Source: Aureimonas flava
GTDB taxonomy: Bacteria; Pseudomonadota; Alphaproteobacteria; Rhizobiales; Rhizobiaceae
Length of the DNA stretch: 64,000 bases
Assembly (NCBI RefSeq): GCF_003583935.1
Contig: NZ_QYRN01000002.1
Span: 457,679-521,678, forward strand
Direction of reading: 5' to 3'
Position 1 is the first letter of the stretch. The number at the start of each line of letters is the position of its first letter. Below are positions 38,788-47,934 of this stretch, one piece after another. The notes under the pieces are model-generated. The model was not told the DNA's origin and made no database searches. It saw only the letters and a program-made list of their open reading frames with translations. The translations under genes and the position numbers were made by a program.

Positions 38788-38964
38788 AATGCTCAGCGTG
38801 GCGCGCTGGATCGCTTGGCGGGAGTTTGCCGCCTCTCCGACGCATCGGACACCTCCCATGTCGCACCGAGAGAGCGCCTGCGGGGAGGGAAAGCCGAAGG
38901 ATCGGATTCGGCCGGGGAGCGATCGAAGGCGGCGAGCGTTTCCCCCCGAACAGGAGACGTTCCG

Positions 38965-39309
38965 ATGATCCGTCCCACGCTTCGCGCCCTTTGCGCCGTC
39001 CTTCTCGTCGGCATGGCGCCGGCTGTCGCCCAGACCGTCCCGTCGCCCGCCGCTCCGAGCGACGGCGGGGCGCCCAACCAGGCCATCGCGCCGTCCACCG
39101 ATCCGTGCGCGGCCCGCCCGGCGGACGGGTCCGGCACCTCGCTGAGCGGGCAGCTCGCCGACTGCAACGGCGTGCTCACGCCGCCGGACACCGGGCCGAC
39201 CGGGATCGAGGTTCCCGTGCCGGCGCCCGACCCCGGCACCACGCCGGTGATCCCGCCCGGCGCGGTGCCGGACCAGCCGGGAGCGGCGGCCCCCGCGAAC
39301 CCGACCTGA
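38965..39309 (+). CDS. Small secreted proline-rich hypothetical protein
   Basis: The 114-residue protein has a signal peptide (RALCAVLLVGMAPAVAQ, cleavage after AVA). A mature region follows with TDPCAARPADGSGTSLSGQL, ADCNGVLTPPDTGPTGIEVP and Pro-rich repeats near PGTTPVIPPG. The two cysteines could form a disulfide. Proteins with a similar 'CNGVL-PP' core occur in rhizobia without known function. AGGAG lies 9 bases before ATG 38965. It is convergent with the glutamate dehydrogenase gene. Confidence 0.75.
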   Translation: MIRPTLRALCAVLLVGMAPAVAQTVPSPAAPSDGGAPNQAIAPSTDPCAARPADGSGTSLSGQLADCNGVLTPPDTGPTGIEVPVPAPDPGTTPVIPPGAVPDQPGAAAPANPT

Positions 39310-39345
39310 TCGCCACGCGCGGCGACCGCGTGCCGGGCATGGGGA

Positions 39346-42300
39346 TCAGAGGCCGACGTCCTGGAGGAGGCCAGCGGCCAGCGTCAGACGTGCCACCGAG
39401 GTCTCGCCCGTTCCCGCCAGCCGCTGAAGCTGCTCCGAGGCGGCGCGCAGGGCCTCGCCCTGCGAGGCCGCCCAGTCCGCCACGGAATCCTCGCCGCCGC
39501 CCTCGCCGAGAGCGAGGATGGTGAGGCGCCGGCGCTCGCGCGCGATCTGGCTGCCGGCGCGCTCGAGCGCCAGGGTCTCGTAGTAGTCGCTCGGGCGGAG
39601 CGTCACCAGGGCCTCCTCGAGCCGGCCGATGTGCAGCGCCTGCGTCAGGGCGAAGGTGGCGCGCATCGCCTCGCCGAACGGTCGGCCGGTTTCACGTGAA
39701 ACACGCTCGACGTCCGGAACCAGGGCGAGGAGCGGCAGGCGGGCGACGCGGGTGGCGAGCTCCTCGGGCACCCCAGCCGCCGTCCACTCGGCCTGGCGCG
39801 CGGCGAACTCGGCGCGGGCATGCTCGCTCGCCAGGTCCACCAGCGCGGGGCCGAACTCGGCGGACAGCCGGCGCAGCGCGGCCACAGTCTCGCCGAGGTC
39901 GAAGGTGCCCGCACGCGCCAGGCCGGCGACGCCGACCTGCAGGAAGAAGGACACCGCGGCATAGAGGTCGTTCTGCACCGCGCCGGGCAGGCGCGCGTCC
40001 AGCGCGTCGATCTCGGCCAGGAGCTCGGCGACCGCGAACCCGTCGGCGATCGCCACATAGGCGGCCGCCAGCGCCGCGCCGGAGCGCCCGGTGGCGTCGC
40101 GCAGCACCGTGGCGAAGGACACGCCGAGATGGTTGACGAAGCTGTTGGCGAGGCCCGTGGCCACGATCTCGCGGCGCAGCCGGTGCGCGAGGACGTCGGC
40201 CTCGAACTTCTCGCGCAGCGCCTTCGGGAAATAGGCGAGGAGCCGGTCGGCGAGATAGGGATCGTCGGGCAGGGGGCTCGCGACCAGCGCGTTGAACAGG
40301 TCGATCTTGGCATAGGCCAGGAGAACCGCGAGCTCGGGCCGCGACAGGCTGGAGCCGCGCGCCCGCAGGTCGGCGATCGCGCCGGCCGATGGGAGGGTCT
40401 CGACCTGGCGATCCAGCGCGCCGGTCTCCTCCAGCGCCGCCATCAGCCGGGCCTGGAGCGCGAGGCGCGACACGCCGGCCTTCTCCTCCAGCGAGATCGC
40501 CAGCGTCTGGGCGTAGTTGTTGGCGAGGACGAGGTGGGCGACCTCGTCGGTCATCGAGCCGAGCAGCCGGTCGCGCTCCTCGCGCGAGATGCGTCCCTCG
40601 GCGAGCGGCTGGCGCAGCGCGATCTTGAAGTTGACCTCGACGTCCGAGGTGTTGACGCCGGCCGAGTTGTCGATCGCGTCGGTGTTGAGGCGCACCCCCG
40701 CGCGCGCCGCCTCGATGCGTCCGGCTTGCGTCAGTCCGAGATTGGCGCCTTCGCCGACCACGCGGGCGCGCAGGTCGCGTCCGGTGACGCGCACCGCGTC
40801 GTTGGCCCGGTCGCCGACGTCGAGGTTGGTCTCGGTGGAGGCGCGCACATAGGTGCCGATGCCGCCGAACCAGAGGAGGTCGACGGGCGCCTTGAGGATC
40901 GCCGTGATGATCTCGGCCGGCGTGCCGGACTGCCGGTCGAAGCCGATCGCGGCGGCCGCCTCCGGCGACAGGCGGATCAGCTTGTCGCGGCGCGAGAAGA
41001 CGCCGCCGCCCGCCGAGATCGCCGCGCGGTCGAAGTCGGCCCAGGAGGAGCGGGGCAGGGCGAACAGGCGCCGGCGCTCGGCGAAGGCGCGCGCCTCGTC
41101 CGGGTTCGGGTCGATGAAGATGTCGCGGTGGTCGAAGGCGGCGACGAGCCGGATCTTCGGCGACAGGAGCATGCCGTTGCCGAAGACGTCGCCCGACATG
41201 TCGCCGCAGCCCGCCACCGTGAAGGGCTCGCGCTGGATGTCCCAGGCCCGGCCCTCGCGGCCCATCTCGCGGAAGTGGCGCTTCACCGCCTCCCAGGCGC
41301 CGCGCGCCGTGATGCCCATGGCCTTGTGGTCGTAGCCGGCCGAGCCGCCGGAGGCGAACGCGTCGTCCAGCCAGAAGCCGCGCGCGCGGGCCACGGCGTT
41401 GGCCGTGTCGGAGAAGGTCGCCGTGCCCTTGTCGGCCGCCACCACGAAATAGGGGTCGAGGTCGTCGTAGGCGACGACGCCGGTCGGCGTCACCGTCTCG
41501 CCGGTGGGCTCGATATTGTCGGTGACCGACAGGAGCGAGGCGATGAACACCACGTAGGCCGAGCGGCCGCTCTCGAACCAGGCCTCGCGGCTGGCGGGGT
41601 CGGCGAGGCGCTTGGGATAGAACCCGCCCTTGGAGCCCACCGGCACGATCACCGCGTTCTTGACCTGCTGGGCCTTCACCAGGCCGAGGATCTCGGTGCG
41701 GTAGTCCTGCGAGCGGTCGGACCAGCGCAGGCCGCCGCGCGCCACCGGGCCGAAGCGCAGGTGGACGCCCTCGACGCGCGCATCGAAGACGAAGATCTCG
41801 CGGAACGGCACCGGGGCGGGGATGCCCTCGATGCGGTGCGGGTCGATCTTGAGCGCTAGCGCGGGCTTCACCGCGGTGGGCACCGAGTTCGGCTCGGCCG
41901 AGACCTCGGGAACGGCGTAGAAGTTGGTGCGCAGCGTGGCGAGCACGGCGCCGGTCAGGCGGCGCACCACGCGGTCCTCGTCGAGGCTGGTGATCGCGTC
42001 GAGCGAGCGGCGCAGCGAAAGGAGGGGGCCGAGCGCCCCGCGCGCGGCCGCGTGCTCGGCGTCCGCGTCGCCCTCGAGCTCCGCCGGCAGGGCCTCGGGA
42101 CGCCGCTCGCGCGCCGGATCGAAGGCACAGGCGAAGAGGTCGACCAGCGCGCGCGCCACGTCCGGCTGGCGCTCCAGCACCTGCGCGATGAACTCGGCGG
42201 CGGTGGCAAAGCCCGTCTGGCGCAGGTAGCGGGCATAGGCGCGCAGGAGATTGGCCTCGCGCCAGTCGAGCCCGGCCGCGAACACCAGCGCGTTGAAGGC

Positions 42301-44229
42301 GTCGTCCTCGATGCGCCCGTCCACCACGGCCTGGAGCGTCGCCTCCAGCGCCAGGCCCTTGTCGGTCGGCGCCGCGAAGGTGCTGGATCGCGGGATCAGC
42401 TCCATGTCGTGCAGCCAGACATGGGCGCCGTCGGCGCGCACGATCTCGTGCGTCTGCTCGGCGAGCGGCGAGAAGCCCATGTTCTCCAGGATCGGCACCC
42501 GGCGCGACAGGGGCAGCGCCGCGCCGAGATGGAAGATCTTGAGGCGCAGCGAGGCGTCGTGGTCGCCCTCGCGGCGGTAGAAGTCGATGCCGAGCGGCGA
42601 GCCGGCGCGCAGGTCCAGGATGCGCGCGGCGTCCTCCACCGCCTCCTCCGGGTCCACCGCGTCGCGGTAGCCGCCGGGCAGGCCGGGGGCGAGCGCCGTC
42701 AGCTCCGCGATGCGCCCGGCGCGCGCGGCGGCGCGCTCGAAGGCCAGCGACCAGTCGCGCGCGATCGCGGCGATCTCCGCCTCCAGCAAGGCCTCGTCGG
42801 GCTCGGGCGTCGGGCCGCCGGTGCGCCCGATGATGAAGTGGATCGTGGCGAGCGCGCCTTCGGGGAAGTTCGGGTAGTAGGCCGAGACGTGGCCGTCGTA
42901 GCGGGTCGCGAGCAGCAACCCGATCTCGTCGCGCAGGCGCGCGTCGTAGCGCTCGCGCGGCACGAACACGAGCACCGAGACGAACCGGTCGAACCGGTCG
43001 ATGCGCGGCAGGACGCGGATGCGGGGCCGTTCGCCGAGCTCGGTGACGATGCCGGCGAAGCGCTCCAGAAGATCGACCTCGATCTGGAACATCTCGTCGC
43101 GCGAATAGGTCTCCAGCGCCACCGCCAGCGCCTTGCCGGAATGGGAGCCGGGCGGCAGGCCGAAACGCTCGGTGACGGTGGCCGCCTTGGCCCGCAGGTA
43201 GGGGATCGCGGCCAGGGGCTGGGTGTAGGCGCTGGAGGCGAAGAGGCCCACCACGCGCAACTCGCCGGACAGGCGGCCGGCCGCGTCGCGCAGCTTGATG
43301 CCGACATAGTCCATGTAGCTGCGCCGGTGGACGCGCGAGCGCGTGTTGGCCTTGGCCACGATCAGCGGCTCGGGATCCTCCAGGAAGGCGCGCAGCTCCG
43401 GGCTCGGCGCCTCGGCCGCGCCCTCGCGGCGCAGGACCCGCACGGCCGGGTCGCGCAGGATGCCGAGCTCGCTTCCCTCGACGCGCCGCAGCGCCTCGCC
43501 CTCGGAATGGTAGGCGAACTCGCGAAGGCCGAGGAAGATGAAGTTGCCCGCGCAGAGCCAGTCGAGAAGCGCCGCGCCCTCGCGGTCGGCGGCGGCCGCG
43601 CCGGGCTCCCCTTGCGCGGCGGCGCGCGCCTCGATGGTGCGGGCGGCGGCCTCGACGCGCCCGCGCATGGCGGCGAAGTCGGCATTGGCCACGGCGACGG
43701 CCGCCAGGATCTCCTCCAGGCTGCGGGCCAGCGCCTCTTCGCCGGCCGGGTCCGGCATCGGCTCGATCACCACCTGGATCAGGCTCACCGGGTCGCCGCC
43801 GGCCACCCCCGAGCGCCGCTCGGCGAAGCCGGCGGGCGCCCCGTCCGCGCCTCGCTCCACCAGGAGGATCGGGTGCGAGATCTCGTGCACGGCGGGCGCT
43901 CGGTCGGCGATCTCGGCGATCGCGGAATCGAACAGGAAGGGCATGTCGTCGTGGGCGATGGTGATCGCGGTCACCGGCTCGCCGGCGCGCAGCTCGCCGC
44001 GCAGACGCCGCACCGAGACCACGGTGCGGCCGGGCCGGTGGCGCTCCAGCACGGCCACGGCCTCTTCGGCGAGCCGTGCGAGGGCCTCCGGCGCAAAGGC
44101 GGACAGGTCCTCGGCGGGGGGGCGTGCGAACAGGAGCGGCGCCAGGCGCGCGCCCGTCCCCCCGTCGGGCAGGTGGGCCAGAGCCCCGGCGAGGATCCGG
44201 TTCTTGGTCGGGTTCGGCTCGGTCGCCAT
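39346..44229 (-). CDS. NAD-specific glutamate dehydrogenase, large (180-kDa) class
   Basis: This enzyme oxidises glutamate to 2-oxoglutarate and ammonia with NAD, mainly for glutamate catabolism, and feeds the TCA cycle encoded nearby. The 1627-residue product is typical of the L-GDH class, with a long N-terminal regulatory region containing ACT-like segments. The catalytic core has FGPVARGGLRWSDRSQDYR, NAVIVPVGSKGGFYPKRL with the catalytic lysine, and EPFTVAGCGDMSGDVFGNG. The NAD fold is around WFGGIGTYVRAS and VGEGANLGLTQAGRIE, and a helical C-terminal domain ends it. ATG 44229 is preferred over the 13-residue longer form. The coding sequence contains parS3. Confidence 0.96.
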   Translation of the reverse strand: MATEPNPTKNRILAGALAHLPDGGTGARLAPLLFARPPAEDLSAFAPEALARLAEEAVAVLERHRPGRTVVSVRRLRGELRAGEPVTAITIAHDDMPFLFDSAIAEIADRAPAVHEISHPILLVERGADGAPAGFAERRSGVAGGDPVSLIQVVIEPMPDPAGEEALARSLEEILAAVAVANADFAAMRGRVEAAARTIEARAAAQGEPGAAAADREGAALLDWLCAGNFIFLGLREFAYHSEGEALRRVEGSELGILRDPAVRVLRREGAAEAPSPELRAFLEDPEPLIVAKANTRSRVHRRSYMDYVGIKLRDAAGRLSGELRVVGLFASSAYTQPLAAIPYLRAKAATVTERFGLPPGSHSGKALAVALETYSRDEMFQIEVDLLERFAGIVTELGERPRIRVLPRIDRFDRFVSVLVFVPRERYDARLRDEIGLLLATRYDGHVSAYYPNFPEGALATIHFIIGRTGGPTPEPDEALLEAEIAAIARDWSLAFERAAARAGRIAELTALAPGLPGGYRDAVDPEEAVEDAARILDLRAGSPLGIDFYRREGDHDASLRLKIFHLGAALPLSRRVPILENMGFSPLAEQTHEIVRADGAHVWLHDMELIPRSSTFAAPTDKGLALEATLQAVVDGRIEDDAFNALVFAAGLDWREANLLRAYARYLRQTGFATAAEFIAQVLERQPDVARALVDLFACAFDPARERRPEALPAELEGDADAEHAAARGALGPLLSLRRSLDAITSLDEDRVVRRLTGAVLATLRTNFYAVPEVSAEPNSVPTAVKPALALKIDPHRIEGIPAPVPFREIFVFDARVEGVHLRFGPVARGGLRWSDRSQDYRTEILGLVKAQQVKNAVIVPVGSKGGFYPKRLADPASREAWFESGRSAYVVFIASLLSVTDNIEPTGETVTPTGVVAYDDLDPYFVVAADKGTATFSDTANAVARARGFWLDDAFASGGSAGYDHKAMGITARGAWEAVKRHFREMGREGRAWDIQREPFTVAGCGDMSGDVFGNGMLLSPKIRLVAAFDHRDIFIDPNPDEARAFAERRRLFALPRSSWADFDRAAISAGGGVFSRRDKLIRLSPEAAAAIGFDRQSGTPAEIITAILKAPVDLLWFGGIGTYVRASTETNLDVGDRANDAVRVTGRDLRARVVGEGANLGLTQAGRIEAARAGVRLNTDAIDNSAGVNTSDVEVNFKIALRQPLAEGRISREERDRLLGSMTDEVAHLVLANNYAQTLAISLEEKAGVSRLALQARLMAALEETGALDRQVETLPSAGAIADLRARGSSLSRPELAVLLAYAKIDLFNALVASPLPDDPYLADRLLAYFPKALREKFEADVLAHRLRREIVATGLANSFVNHLGVSFATVLRDATGRSGAALAAAYVAIADGFAVAELLAEIDALDARLPGAVQNDLYAAVSFFLQVGVAGLARAGTFDLGETVAALRRLSAEFGPALVDLASEHARAEFAARQAEWTAAGVPEELATRVARLPLLALVPDVERVSRETGRPFGEAMRATFALTQALHIGRLEEALVTLRPSDYYETLALERAGSQIARERRRLTILALGEGGGEDSVADWAASQGEALRAASEQLQRLAGTGETSVARLTLAAGLLQDVGL
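39689..39702. promoter_or_regulatory. parS site 3
   Basis: A third perfect GTTTCACGTGAAAC palindrome lies within the 3' part of the glutamate dehydrogenase gene, where it encodes VSRET in frame. It is 28 kb from parB, extending the centromere-like zone to about 30.6 kb. Confidence 0.93.
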
Positions 44230-44434
44230 GCGTGTTCCCCTTGAGACGTCGGTCGGCCCGGCCCCCACGGTCGCGTCGTGGGCCGGAGCGAATCACCTCG
44301 TCGGCCCGAGACGGGACCATGGGGGCCGGGCGAGGGCAACCATGCTTATAGGGCGCCGGGCGCGCATGTCCCGGCCCCCTGCGCGGCGGTCCCCCGTATT
44401 GCTCTCGTCCTGCTTTTGCGCCACGGTCCGGCCC

Positions 44435-44692
44435 ATGACGAACCCCTCCGACGACCGGGCCCGGCAGCGCGAGGCCGAGGCCATCCTGCGCCGCGTGCGC
44501 CAGGAGACCGAGCCCCAGACCGGCGCGGCGGCCGAAAGCATGGCGCGGGGCCTCGTGCGCCATTTCTGGGCGGGCGACGCGGATCCGGCCGACCGGATGG
44601 AGGTGATCGGCACGCGCATCGGCCGGCTCGCCGGACTGCTCGCCTTTGTGGGCCTGGCCATCGGCCTCGCCTTCCAGCTTTCGTCCCACTGA
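44435..44692 (+). CDS. Small single-pass membrane hypothetical protein
   Basis: The 85-residue protein has a charged helical N-terminal part (DDRARQREAEAILRRVRQET, SMARGLVRHFWAGDADPADR) and one C-terminal transmembrane helix (LAGLLAFVGLAIGLAFQLSS). It is probably anchored in the inner membrane with the helix last. Similar tail-anchored proteins precede pdxY in rhizobia; no function is known. The stop is nine bases before pdxY, suggesting cotranscription. The 205-bp gap to the divergent glutamate dehydrogenase contains a TTATAG at 44345-44350 that may serve as a -10. Confidence 0.75.
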   Translation: MTNPSDDRARQREAEAILRRVRQETEPQTGAAAESMARGLVRHFWAGDADPADRMEVIGTRIGRLAGLLAFVGLAIGLAFQLSSH

Positions 44693-44701
44693 ACGGAGCC
44701 G

Positions 44702-45607
44702 ATGACCCTTCCCGCTTCCCCTGCCGGCGGGGACAAGCCGGCCGTCCTGTCGATCTCCAGCCACGTCGCGCGCGGCACGGTGGGCAACCGCGCCGTGGTG
44801 TTCGCGCTGGAATCGCTCGGCCATCCGGTCTGGTCGGTGCCCACCGTGACGCTGCCCTGGCACCCAGGCCACGGTCCGGCGACGCGCATCGTGCCGGAAC
44901 CCGCGGCCTTCGCCGCCTTCGTGGACGACCTGATCCGGGCGCCCTGGCTCGGCGAGGTGGGGGCGGTGATCAGCGGCTATTTCGGCGCCGGCCACCAGGT
45001 GGAGCCGGTGGCCCGGCTGGTGGATGCCGTGCGCCGGGCGAACCCGCGCGCCGTGTATCTGTGCGACCCGGTGCTGGGCGACGGCGGGGAGGCGGGTGGA
45101 CGGCTCTACCAGCCGGCCGAGACCGTGGCGGCGATCCGCGACCTCCTGGTGCCGCGCGCCGACATCGCCACGCCCAACCGCTTCGAGCTGGAGTTCCTCA
45201 CCGGCCTCGAGTTCTCCACCAACGCGCATCTGGTGGAGGCGGCGAGCGCGCTCGGGCCCGCCCGGGTCGTGGTCACCTCCGCCTTTCCGCTGCTGCGCGG
45301 GGGGATCGGCAACCTCCTGGTGGAGGACGGCACGGCGGTGCTGGCCGAGCACCGCCGCATCGAGGGCGTGCCCAACGGGCTCGGCGACCTCACCGGGGCG
45401 GTGTTCCTGGCGCGCGTGCTGTCGGGGGCCACCGGCGAGAAGGCCCTGCAGGGCACCACGGCTGCCGTGTTCGAGATCCTCGCCCGCACCACCAAGCGGG
45501 GCAAGGACGAGCTGACGCTGGAGACCGACGCCGACAGCCTCAAGACGCCGATGGCCATGGTGCAGATGCGCCGGCTGGCGCCGGCCGGGGGCGGGCGGCG
45601 GGCGTGA
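44702..45607 (+). CDS. pdxY: Pyridoxal kinase PdxY
   Basis: PdxY phosphorylates pyridoxal to PLP in the salvage pathway. The 301-residue ribokinase-fold protein has VLSISSHVARGTVGNRAVVF (the Ser-rich substrate loop with conserved GxVGN) and VISGYFGAGHQVEP. It also has YLCDPVLGDGGE, the nucleotide site region ATPNRFELEFLTG, and GDLTGAVFLARVLSG with the catalytic aspartate. ATG 44702 has GGAG close upstream. The TGA stop overlaps the GTG start of the following DUF429 gene. YggS at 17.8 kb handles the same cofactor. Confidence 0.95.
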   Translation: MTLPASPAGGDKPAVLSISSHVARGTVGNRAVVFALESLGHPVWSVPTVTLPWHPGHGPATRIVPEPAAFAAFVDDLIRAPWLGEVGAVISGYFGAGHQVEPVARLVDAVRRANPRAVYLCDPVLGDGGEAGGRLYQPAETVAAIRDLLVPRADIATPNRFELEFLTGLEFSTNAHLVEAASALGPARVVVTSAFPLLRGGIGNLLVEDGTAVLAEHRRIEGVPNGLGDLTGAVFLARVLSGATGEKALQGTTAAVFEILARTTKRGKDELTLETDADSLKTPMAMVQMRRLAPAGGGRRA

Positions 45608-47091
45608 GGACGCTGGCGGGCGTCGACGGCTGCCGGCGGGGCTGGCTGGCGGCGGTGGCGCACGGCGACGGTCGGCACGAGCTGCGGGTCTTCGCGAGCC
45701 TCGCGGCGCTGCTCTCGGCCCTGCCGGCGGACGCGCTGATCGCGGTGGACATGCCGATCGGCCTGCCGGAGCGGATCCGGGGGCCGGGGCGGGCGGCCGA
45801 GCAGGCGGCGCGCCCGCTTCTCGCGCGCCGCAGCGCCAGCCTGTTCTCGATGCCCGCGCGCTCCGCCGTGGAGGCCTGGAACGGGCCGCACGGCTCGGCG
45901 GCCGAGCGCGCCGCCGCCCATGCGCGGGCCAGCGCCCTGGCGCGCGCCGCCTCGGAGCCGCCGCGCGGGGTCTCGCGCCAGGGCTTCATGCTGTTCCCGC
46001 GGATCCTGGAGATCGACCGGCTGCTGCGCGCCGATCCGGCCTTGCGCGCCCGCGTGTTCGAGAGCCATCCGGAAACCGCCTTCGCCGTTCTGAACGGCGC
46101 GCAGCCCATGGCGCATCCCAAGAAGCACGGCGGCCGCGCGTCGGGGCCGGGCATGGCGGAGCGGCGCGCGCTGCTGGCGGCGCACGGCGTTCCGGCGGCG
46201 CTCCTGGCGGCGGCGCGTCCCGCCGGGGCGGGCGAGGACGACCGGATCGACGCCTGCGCCATGCTGCTGGTGGCCCGGGCGATCGCGGCCGGGCGCGCCC
46301 GCTCGCTTCCCGAGCCGCCCGAGCGCGACGCGCACATGCTGCCGATCGCGATCTGGGTCCCCCGCGCGCCCCTGTGCAGTGCGGAAGAAACTGGTCTAGA
46401 AGCGTTGCAAACCAGCGACGGAGCGATGATGACCCTTCTGCCCGATACCCTCCTGTCCGGCTACCGCAGCTTCGTGCAGGGCCGCTACCTCCAGGAAACG
46501 CAGACCTACCGGGCGCTGGCGCGCGACGGGCAGACGCCCGAGACCATGGTGATCGCCTGCTGCGACTCGCGCGCCGCGCCCGAGACGATCTTCGGCGCGG
46601 GCGCAGGCGAGCTGTTCGTGGCGCGCAACGTCGCCAACCTCGTGCCCCCCTACAATCCGGACGGCGAGTTCCACGGCACCTCGGCGGCGCTGGAGTTCGC
46701 GGTGCAGGCGCTCAAGGTCCGCAACATCGTGGTGATGGGCCACGGTCGCTGCGGCGGCATCAAGGCGGCGCTCTCGCCCGGCAGCGAGCCCCTGTCGCCC
46801 GGCGACTTCATCGGCAAGTGGATGAGCATCCTCCAGCCGGTGGCCGAGACGGTGGCCGCCAACGCGCTGATGACCAGCGGCGAGCGCCAGACCGCCCTGG
46901 AGCGGATCTCGATCCGCACCTCGATCGCCAACCTGCGGACCTTCCCCTACATCGCGGCGCGCGAGCGGGCGGGCGAGCTGCGCCTCTGCGGCGCCTGGTT
47001 CGACATCTCCACCGCCGAGCTCTGGGCGATGGACCCGGAGACCGGCGACTTCCAGCGTCCGCTGGTGGACGTGGAGGACGCGGTGATCTGA
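45604..47091 (+). CDS. DUF429 protein reading in frame into beta-carbonic anhydrase
   Basis: From GTG 45604 (overlapping the pdxY stop as GTGA) the frame stays open to 47091. The first 250 or so codons form a DUF429 domain: LAGVDGCRRGWLAAV, AVDMPIGLPERIRGPGRAAE and DDRIDACAMLLVARAI, with a C-terminus HMLPIAIWV that normally ends the family. DUF429 has an RNase H-like fold of unknown role. Instead of a stop, about 20 linker codons (PRAPLCSAEETGLEALQTSD) lead to the carbonic anhydrase methionine at 46426. So either a 495-residue fusion is made, or the stop was lost and the anhydrase is translated separately. Confidence 0.75.
   Translation: MRTLAGVDGCRRGWLAAVAHGDGRHELRVFASLAALLSALPADALIAVDMPIGLPERIRGPGRAAEQAARPLLARRSASLFSMPARSAVEAWNGPHGSAAERAAAHARASALARAASEPPRGVSRQGFMLFPRILEIDRLLRADPALRARVFESHPETAFAVLNGAQPMAHPKKHGGRASGPGMAERRALLAAHGVPAALLAAARPAGAGEDDRIDACAMLLVARAIAAGRARSLPEPPERDAHMLPIAIWVPRAPLCSAEETGLEALQTSDGAMMTLLPDTLLSGYRSFVQGRYLQETQTYRALARDGQTPETMVIACCDSRAAPETIFGAGAGELFVARNVANLVPPYNPDGEFHGTSAALEFAVQALKVRNIVVMGHGRCGGIKAALSPGSEPLSPGDFIGKWMSILQPVAETVAANALMTSGERQTALERISIRTSIANLRTFPYIAARERAGELRLCGAWFDISTAELWAMDPETGDFQRPLVDVEDAVI
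46426..47091 (+). CDS. Beta-class carbonic anhydrase
   Basis: It interconverts carbon dioxide and bicarbonate in the cytoplasm, supplying carboxylases and balancing pH. Read from ATG 46426 (221 residues; ATG 46429 also possible), it has the beta-class zinc signature CCDSRAAPETIFGAGAGELF and VMGHGRCGGIKAAL, giving the Cys-His-Cys ligands and the Asp-Arg dyad. GELRLCGAWFDISTAEL follows near the end. Homologs begin near this methionine (LLPDTLLSGYRSFVQGRY). A TCTAGA at 46395-46400 and GACGGAG before the ATG could drive independent expression despite the upstream in-frame DUF429. Confidence 0.93.
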   Translation: MMTLLPDTLLSGYRSFVQGRYLQETQTYRALARDGQTPETMVIACCDSRAAPETIFGAGAGELFVARNVANLVPPYNPDGEFHGTSAALEFAVQALKVRNIVVMGHGRCGGIKAALSPGSEPLSPGDFIGKWMSILQPVAETVAANALMTSGERQTALERISIRTSIANLRTFPYIAARERAGELRLCGAWFDISTAELWAMDPETGDFQRPLVDVEDAVI

Positions 47092-47179
47092 GGCGCGGTG
47101 CCGGCGGGGGCGCCGGCCCGCGGGCGTGGCGCGGCGGCCACAGAATCGGCCGCGCGGGCGGCATTTGCCGAGGCCTCGC

Positions 47180-47209
47180 TTGCGAAACATGGTAAACGCC
47201 CTTTCTAGA
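47180..47209 (+). promoter_or_regulatory. Candidate promoter of the Omp19-like gene
   Basis: TTGCGA (47180-47185) and TTCTAG/TCTAGA (47203-47209), spaced 17-18 bp, form a plausible promoter 58 bp before the Omp19-like ATG. Confidence 0.5.
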
Positions 47210-47267
47210 GCCAGTGATGCGGACGACGCGCCGGCGGCGCGCGGCAACCAACGGATGGGGAACGGGG

Positions 47268-47810
47268 ATGACCCAGATGATCAGAATGGGCCTCGGCCTT
47301 GCGGCGGCCTTGGCCCTGGCGGGCTGCCAGTCGGCCGCGCCCTCCTTCGGCGGCGGGAGCAACGTGCGCAGCCCGGCGCCGCTGCGGCCCGCCCCGACCG
47401 GACAGGTCTATTCCAACCAGCTTCCGCCCCCGCCGCCGCCGCCCGCCGCGCCGATGACGCCGACGACGCCCCCGGCGGACGCCGCAGCCGCCGGCGGCCA
47501 GACGCCGCCCACCCAGACCGCCTCGGCCGGGCCGGTGACGCGCGAGGGCCTCGTGGGCGCCTGGCGCGTCTCGTCGGGCGGCGGCAACTGCCAGATCTTC
47601 ATGGCGCTGACGCAGTGGACCGGCGGCTATCGCGCCGCCTCGCGCGGCTGCCCCGGCCAGGTGGCCGACGTGTCCGCCTGGGACGTCTCGGGCAGCCAGG
47701 TGGTGCTCAAGGATTCCTCCGGCTCCACCGTGGCGACGCTAAGCAACGCCGGCGGTACCCGCTACGAGGGCACCACCAGCGGCGGCCAGTCGGTCAGCCT
47801 CTACCGCTGA
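47268..47810 (+). CDS. Omp19-like outer-membrane lipoprotein / protease inhibitor (AprI/Inh domain)
   Basis: The 180-residue precursor has a lipobox (LALAGCQSA, like the LAGCQS of Brucella Omp19), a Pro-rich spacer including a run of eight prolines, and a C-terminal beta-barrel Inh domain. That domain has VTREGLVGAWRVSSGGGNCQ, GGYRAASRGCPGQVADVSAW and QVVLKDSSGSTVATL, ending GGQSVSLYR. Brucella Omp19 ends in a nearly parallel pattern (GGQAVTLSR) and inhibits host and environmental proteases. It is anchored in the outer membrane. ATG 47268 is chosen over the upstream in-frame ATG because it starts the signal peptide. Confidence 0.9.
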   Translation: MTQMIRMGLGLAAALALAGCQSAAPSFGGGSNVRSPAPLRPAPTGQVYSNQLPPPPPPPAAPMTPTTPPADAAAAGGQTPPTQTASAGPVTREGLVGAWRVSSGGGNCQIFMALTQWTGGYRAASRGCPGQVADVSAWDVSGSQVVLKDSSGSTVATLSNAGGTRYEGTTSGGQSVSLYR

Positions 47811-47934
47811 GGCGCTGCGCCGCGCGCCGGCCCCGGCCCGCGCGGCGCCCGCTTCCGCCCGGCGACGCCCGACCGTCGTCGCCCCGGCCTCTCCCCCGGG
47901 GCCGCCCGGGCCGCACTTCCGGAAGGTCCTGACG

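Larger units (their letters stand above)
38605..38964. other. 360-bp divergent intergenic region
   Basis: The gap between the CoA-ligase gene and the small secreted-protein gene contains the sigma-54 promoter (38671-38686) and the two UAS repeats (38736-38787). From 38800 to 38964 it returns to high GC; a short inverted repeat (TCCGA/TCGGA with 4-nt loop at about 38837-38850) is seen but no clear promoter for the plus-strand gene. Confidence 0.6.

Noticed and set aside
39692..45352. 1886-codon minus-strand ORF over the glutamate dehydrogenase region
   Set aside because: It is a shifted frame of the true gene and the adjoining antisense; Arg/Ala/Gly-rich composition without any domain.
47811..47934. 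9-bp GC inverted repeat after the Omp19-like gene as a terminator
   Set aside because: The 14-nt loop and lack of a T-tract make it no better than background in such GC-rich DNA.
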